Assembly (NCBI GenBank): GCA_905250885.1
Contig: CAJNOQ010003259.1
Span: 1 to 20,857 of the forward strand
From: Didymodactylos carnosus
Taxonomy: Eukaryota; Rotifera; Eurotatoria; Philodinida; Philodinidae
Reading direction: 5' to 3'
DNA: 20,857 bases
In this document: positions 15,493 to 20,857 of the stretch, one piece after another
How positions within the stretch are numbered: the first letter of the stretch is position 1
Layout: every line of letters begins with the position of its first letter
The notes under the pieces: model-generated
What the model saw: only the letters and a program-made list of their open reading frames with translations
Told to the model about the DNA's origin: nothing
Database searches by the model: none
Translations under genes and position numbers: made by a program

Positions 15493-18400
15493 TTAGAATA
15501 ATGAATGTATGAGTAATTTTTTTTCATTTAAAAAGTGTGATCATGTCCGTTATAGTATGCATTAATGCATGATAATTATTGAGAAATTGAACATATGGTT
15601 ATTTTTATATTCAACTAGAGTATATGACACTTCCTCACTCGCGGGACTAAATATTATTATAAAATAATCATGTTAAATCAAATATTTTTAAAAAAGAGAA
15701 AACCATCGTAATTATTCTTCTTTTAATACACGATTACATCGAGTTTAATAAATATAGCTTAATTATTTGATAGAGTTGTACATTCCTAGAAAGTTTATAT
15801 TTTATCTACAGGATTCTTGGGCACCGTACGGACAAGAAAAGAAAACCATCGAACTTTTCTGTGACAAGGTGAAAAACAATTCTTTTTTCTTACTGATACT
15901 AACCATAAAATAAACGATGATCTCATAACTTCTTCTATTACTTTTCGTTAACGTATTTTAGGTCAGATTTTGAGTACATACATTAGTATACGTGATGAAC
16001 ATAGAATTACTATACTTGCAAGCGCATTCTGGGAGCAGACTAGTTAAGGTGCCTACAAAAAGTACTAGTACCCAAGTGATTTTGACTGTTCTCTCTATTG
16101 TTTTATCATGAAACTAATGTTATATTTAAAATCAGTGTGCAAAATTGTGTGAAACGATGTATAAGACAATTATTTAGAAAATAACTTTTTAGGATCTTTG
16201 CACAAGCACAACGATCCAAGCTACCTTGGCTGAAACTTATAAAGTAGCCTGATGTGGGACCGCAAATATTAGAAGCATGTAAAGCAGAAATTTCCTTCTT
16301 CGTAGTTTGGAATTGATGGACTGAATGATAGAATGAATAAGCAATAGCGGTGCTTTTGGACCAAAGGAATGAAATCAAAAAGATTTTAAAGGTGAAGTCA
16401 TGTTTTGCTGGACGCCTTTTTTATTACGAAAGTGTCATTTATGATACGCAATCACATGGCGAATACATCTGACTAGAAGCGGTCGAATTCATTTCGCGAC
16501 AAAAGACAATGTATACATTCATCAAGGATCCGATAAAATCTTTTCCGACAGTTTTGGTTGAAGGGATTCGATAAGATTACGACAATCAGAATTCTATTCC
16601 AACGTATTGAATTTCTTCTCACCGCGTGAAAACTGTGTGAACTTCCAGGCATTTCTTTCTTCTTCTATATGTCACGAATATTTTCTTGCCACATAAATTT
16701 TATAAGTGTGAGCATATATGTTTCACAGTCTGAGTAGAATAATAATCACACAATCGAGTTAATATTAAACATGCTCTATAGCAATGTACGCTACCTTAGA
16801 CTTCAAAGATAAATAAAGTAACTTATCTAAAAACAATAAAATTTTAGAAAACTGATAGACACTCAGAATTGGAACGTGCTGTACCCGGTTTCAAAAAAAT
16901 CTGATCAGAAAAAAGACGGATTGCGAATGTTTCTATAAAATCAGTATATAATTCGATGGTTTTACGAACACAGTCAAAGATTACTGTTCTGATTTAACAG
17001 TATCCTTACCAATTTAGAGAACGCAACTGTTTCGCAGACAGACTTAAACTTTATCTTGTAACAGTAAGTAGTTCATTTCATGAGAAACTCATTTTGTTAT
17101 ATCTAATGTCAATGAATACTCATGGAATACTGATCAAGTCCAAATATGGTGATGAGATTTTTCTTGTCTTCAGCCATCTTCATTCGCTAGATGTCACGAT
17201 AACAGCAGTTAGAATGAGGCTGTTTGTCGTTGCAGAAAATATACGTTTAGATAAATGCATAAAAGTTGCGGTTGATGTCTAATTGTAACTGACACTCATA
17301 GTTACGACGAACAAGTGTACGGTTTTGAAATTTATACTCGACTAGAGTTTGGCAGGCGCTAGAAGTAAAAAATCTGAAAAAGCCTGTTTCGAGTTACACA
17401 AACTTTCAAGCATTTAATTTGACGGAAAATTTCTGCAGACGCGAAATGCTGAAAAGGTTAACGCTGCTTTGGGGATATAGTGGTGTCATTGACTAAGGTT
17501 ATAAAGCTTCAAAAAGGTAAAATATCAATCGGAGGTCGAAGACGTTTTATGTTGATCAGAAATGTTTGCCCTATAATCTAGCATTAATGAAAATATTTTT
17601 GTAGGTGAAATCTTAACAAGAAGGTAAACGGCGGGCCCAGCTAACGGTCCATCTTCGGATGAGAAGGTTCGAATTTTCGTCTTAACTTGAGCAAAGCTTA
17701 AAAGTACATCATTAGAGGCAGTTTTTCACGATGATTGCAAATCTGGACTCAAAAACAAATGAAAGTCAAATCTTCGTGGTGACAATTTAAATTTTAAATT
17801 TAATTCCCTGACCTAGATAATTTTTCCAAAAATTCTGAAAACTATACCGTCGGATAGAGAATCAAATTCGATAATTTTATCTTCTTCTTAGTGAGCATTT
17901 CAAAATGTATGCCGGTCCCATGGCTGCTCTGCCACAGTGAAATTCTAATCTATTTTATTTTGTTTTTTTCCGTTCCTTTGTTTGTATCGTGGATACATAC
18001 ATTGACATATATATAGTTCCAACGTATTCGTTTTTTAACAGACATCATTATAAGAGCGGAAATTTTTCTGCTTTTCTGCTTAAAGAATAAAATCAGAAAA
18101 GAACAAATTTTATATTTTCATCAAATGTTCATCTTTTATATGTTCAAGGAGGGAGTGCTCACTGTAAAACTATTTCGTATTGCACCTACATCGCGAACTA
18201 CAATTTTACACTAATTAGAGAAGATACATTTCCCATTTTTATAGTAGTTTAAAGTACATGAGTTGTACACGATACAGATCTGACTTTTAGAAAAGAATCC
18301 CTTTTAGTCTTTGAGAAATATGGCTGTGAATATCATCCTCTAAAAATTTACAGGGCCTGTATATTTTGTCAATTGAATGAACTAAAATTACACAAATATC

Positions 18401-18538
18401 TACCTGTACAAAGCACAAGACAGCGTATTAGAGTAAATCAGTCTGTGGACATGGATAGATATTTCGAAGTATTGTTTGTAAGGCGGAATAATTGAGAATA
18501 TTTTTAGATCACCAGGAAAGCGAGAAATGAAGCATATA
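15493..18538. other. 3-kb intergenic region, at most one decayed exon
   Basis: Contains a perfect 14-base palindrome ATGCATTAATGCAT (15557-15570), a possible eroded exon at 16448-16696 (separate entry), a UUCG-type mini-hairpin CATC/TTCG/GATG near 17652-17663, and the self-complementary ATTTAAATTTTAAATTT near 17788. 17094-17282 is a 62-codon open frame without recognisable features. No RNA gene or transposon ends were identified. Confidence 0.4.
16448..16696 (+). pseudogene. possible decayed exon, function unknown
   Basis: The frame runs 82 codons to TAA 16694-16696 with a single TGA (16559-16561), less interrupted than neighbouring DNA. Base composition here is also less AT-rich, which alone lowers stop frequency. 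The readable part includes IHLTRSGRIHFATKD and FYSNVLNFFSPRENCVNF. No domain is recognised, there is no start codon, and a TGA precedes it. Chance is a serious alternative. Confidence 0.2.
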
Positions 18539-18821
18539 GCCGGAATGACCCAGTGAGAAGGGCGAACTTAAAGGTTCAAAGTATAAAAATCGGATTGCCG
18601 GTACAAAAAAAGGATTATCATAAAGTTTTGGTGTTTCCCAGAAGATGTTAATTTTGGAGTAATTGCAAGTGGCGCCACCATAGTGCCTAGAGTTGCAATT
18701 ACTTCTCTCGTAAAATGCACTAGGAGTGAAGCAAAACTTAACGATAACCCTTTTTTGATATGAGCAATCCGATTTTTATACTTTGAACCTTTAAGTTCGC
18801 CTTCTCACTAGGGCATTCCGA
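18539..18821. mobile_element. ~283-bp fold-back MITE with long inverted arms
   Basis: Left arm 18541-18627 is inverted at 18733-18820 at roughly 90% identity, including AAAGGTTCAAAGTATAAAAA, which is identical in both. Ends read CGGAATGACCCAGTGAGAAGG and, inverted, CGGAATGCCCTAGTGAGAAGG. A second, inner hairpin pairs GTAATTGCAA (18659-18668) with TTGCAATTAC (18693-18702) around TGGCGCCA. TA dinucleotides or CATAT on both sides are candidate target duplications, so Tc1/mariner-like or another family cannot be decided. Non-coding. Confidence 0.75.
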
Positions 18822-19843
18822 CATATGGAATAGGAAAATACTTGCGGAGTAACGGAATTGAGGAATAGAGAAACTATAACCGACCGGTATTTATTTTGAC
18901 GTGCTCCCTTAGCATTAATCTTAATACATGAATTCTTCCCTAGATATCGGCAAAATCTACTACATTGGACAACAAAGCTTCATACTTAAACGTTATATGT
19001 TCTCTTCACAATGAGATATGTGTGCACACGTCTGAGAGTCAGGTTTAGAGAACAGAATACGTCCTAAAATATGGTACGAATTCTATGATTTTTTTCCATT
19101 AACTGAAGTTTTACACACACACACACGGCAGTCCGATAATTTCACGTATTTCAATGCAATTACTATTTTTCAATTAATTCTATGATTTTGACGTATGCTT
19201 GGCTTTTCGATCGACTACCGATACATTGTCAAGTTGTACAATTACAAGAAATACTTGAGTTATCTCGATGAGTGATATGAACAGATTTTGGAATTATCTC
19301 ATTTCTAATGTAGAAAAACATTGAAAGAAACAGAACAGCAGATCAAGAAGTTATGTAATATAATGTCGTTGTGACGGATTTTATGTGAGATGCACAAAAC
19401 GAAGTTCAAAGCAACCATTGGTTATAATAATAAGCATCTTCGCTTACAGTTCATGTCAACGAATTTGAGGTAAAAATGACAGAAAATTGTACGTTAACAG
19501 TTGGTTTTTACGTAAACGTTGTTAGTCTTGCTGTTAATTTGGCTATAAGAATCGTCAAATTCTTCTCGTGCATGTGCTTAACATTCAATAACTGATTTAT
19601 ATATTTTTCAGCAGTTTTTAGCAAGAGTTGTGCTTCTCACTTCAAAAAGAATTACAATATTATTGGTCCATCGTCTTGTCACTAGGGATAACAGTACGCT
19701 GGGGCTGTTTTACTACGTCAAACGACAAAAATGCATATGATAACTTAGATTAGCGTCGCGTCAAAGCCAACAACCTGTTCTCATACTATTCGCTCATTTG
19801 CTTCTTACGGATTACTGGAATTTCGACAATCGAAATTTCACCA
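18822..19843. other. intergenic, one short microsatellite
   Basis: (AC)7 at 19113-19126 is the only repeat seen. No open frame with coding character was found. Confidence 0.45.
19113..19126 (+). repeat. (AC)7 microsatellite
   Basis: Seven uninterrupted AC units between TTT and GGC. Confidence 0.85.
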
Positions 19844-20076
19844 TACCTGAATTTGGGCAATATCGAAATTCCAAAAGAATTCCGGCAATATTGTCAAATT
19901 TTCCCCTACAATTTCAGCAATTTCTAGGGGAATTTCGACCATAACAGTTATATAACCCCGATGATCGTATTTTTTATTTGTACTCTAGCATTACTACTTG
20001 CAGAATTGCTAATAGAGTAATAATTAGTTATTGTTGAAATTCTTTTGGAATTTCGACAATTGCTGAAATTCAGGTA
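19844..20076. repeat. fold-back repeat with ~48-bp arms and GGAATTTCGAC motifs
   Basis: 19844-19891 is inverted at 20030-20076; both contain TCGAAATTCCAAAAGAATT or its complement. The motif GGAATTTCGAC occurs also at about 19817 and 19930, and in inverted form inside the arms, so the element or its parent is built from short repeated units. No target duplication was found. A minus-strand open frame (19948-20190) overlaps the right arm and is probably fortuitous. Confidence 0.6.
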
Positions 20077-20734
20077 ACGAAATAGGGGTTGGCGAAGTTC
20101 TGATTCATCCTTCTTAAAATTCTTTTTTATTCTGCCATGGATTTTATTTATTTTCGAAGCAATGATTTGAAACTGCACCCAGCAAACCATGAGGTTTAAG
20201 ATTTTTACTCAGGAACTAATACACATTACAGCTTTCTTTTTCTGAATAGGGTCAATTTTTCGGTATTAGACACTTCTGTGACTTCGAAACGTTGTCTCAA
20301 CGAAAAATGACATGTAAATCAACAATGAATTACAACAATGTGACGATTATTGTTCACAACATCTACTTCCAATGTACAATTTATCTCTGTAGATAGGTAT
20401 TTTGCTTTGGTCCACTCCGTTCTTTCCTTTTTGATATTTTTGATGTTCCTTTTCTTTTTCGTTTTGTTCCTATCTTTTGGCATATAGTAGATATATTAGT
20501 TTTTAGTGTCAGTAGGTTGTCATTTTTCTTTAAAGAGTGATCGAAATAAAGTATAATATACATACACTACCTATTATAAAGCACACGCACAATAATCTCT
20601 CAAGGACTTATAAGTGGAGGTAATATAAGTCTCTCGCAAACAACATTGAAGATGAAAGAGGAGAGAGTACAGTACTGCTATAAAGAACATCGTAGTAGAA
20701 TTTTACCAAATTCCCACACTTTGATTTTATTATT
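20077..20734. other. intergenic, nothing recognised
   Basis: AT-rich with TC-rich tracts (20415-20470) that produce a lysine/arginine-rich chance frame on the minus strand. No gene was seen. Confidence 0.45.
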
Positions 20735-20767
20735 CGAGCTTTCGAAAGCTTCTGCTTTCATCTTCAG
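20735..20767 (-). repeat. CTGAAGAT-hairpin motif, copy 3
   Basis: Minus strand: CTGAAGA, T, GAAAGC, AGAA, GCTTTC, GAAAGCTCG. The stem is 6 bp and perfect. A 14-base perfect palindrome AGCTTTCGAAAGCT (20737-20750) overlaps it, so an alternative fold exists. The architecture matches the copies at 1950-1978 and 2388-2415. Confidence 0.5.
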
Positions 20768-20857
20768 GAAAAAACAAAATGACATAACTATTGAGAAATA
20801 GGTTCAAAGTACATAAGAGAGGGAGATAAAGAACAATGATGATTTGTATTCTTATTG
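20768..20857. other. window end, no feature
   Basis: AT-rich sequence that may belong to whatever element carries the hairpin motif just upstream; it is cut by the window edge. Confidence 0.3.

Noticed and set aside
17620-17700. tRNA-like GGTTCGAAT (B-box resemblance) near 17667
   Set aside because: The T-arm pairs only weakly, no A box or acceptor stem fits, and no CCA-side complement is present.
19684-19700. TAGGGATAACAG resembling the start of the I-SceI site
   Set aside because: Only the first 12 bases match and there is no intron or endonuclease context; chance.
1-20857. CRISPR array, rRNA, bacterial operon or phage genes
   Set aside because: No regularly spaced direct repeats, no rRNA-like sequence and no clustered bacterial ORFs were seen.

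Overview
The window looks like AT-rich, gene-poor, transposon-rich nuclear DNA of an invertebrate animal. The evidence is a secreted neuropeptide-type precursor with dibasic cleavage sites, remnants of a ZNFX1-type helicase and a Mab-21/cGAS-like protein, a metazoan-type DDE transposase relic, and several MITEs and fold-back repeats. No bacterial signals were seen (no operons, Shine-Dalgarno spacing or dense ORFs). A lophotrochozoan, perhaps a bdelloid rotifer, is my best guess, because Mab-21 and ZNFX1 families are expanded there. That is inference, and a cnidarian or flatworm is not excluded.

Layout. 1-900: a plausible 134-codon exon (424-828) whose stop overlaps a good 5' splice-site match. 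923-1079: a hAT-type MITE with a perfect 8-bp target duplication. 1904-2462: a fold-back with 170-bp arms carrying a conserved small hairpin motif that recurs near 20.75 kb. 2995-3313 and 10938-11256: two almost identical 319-bp inverted copies of one repeat, with a third, diverged copy at 3838-3948. About 5540-6180: a broken ZNFX1-like helicase C-terminus. 6180-7283 (minus): a decayed Gag-like protein with a CCHC zinc knuckle, converging on the helicase remnant. 8069-9756: a transposase broken by three frameshifts and three in-frame TGA codons. 10515-10905: a broken Mab-21/cGAS-like domain. 12004-12515: an inverted repeat whose left arm was split by a 176-bp hAT MITE; the right arm preserves the empty site. 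13030-13115 and 18539-18821: further MITE-like elements. 15138-15488: an intact small secreted peptide precursor with three KR-flanked ANFWK repeats, the best functional gene here. 19844-20076: another fold-back. The remainder is AT-rich intergenic DNA with homopolymers and short palindromes.

The genes do not form a pathway. Apart from the peptide precursor and perhaps the 424-828 exon, every recognisable coding segment is a fossil. The picture is an intergenic repeat sink beside one or two small genes. The main leads are the ANFW(K) peptide precursor, the nested hAT insertion with its paralogous empty site, and the recurring CTGA(A/T)GAT-hairpin-CGAAAGCT motif.
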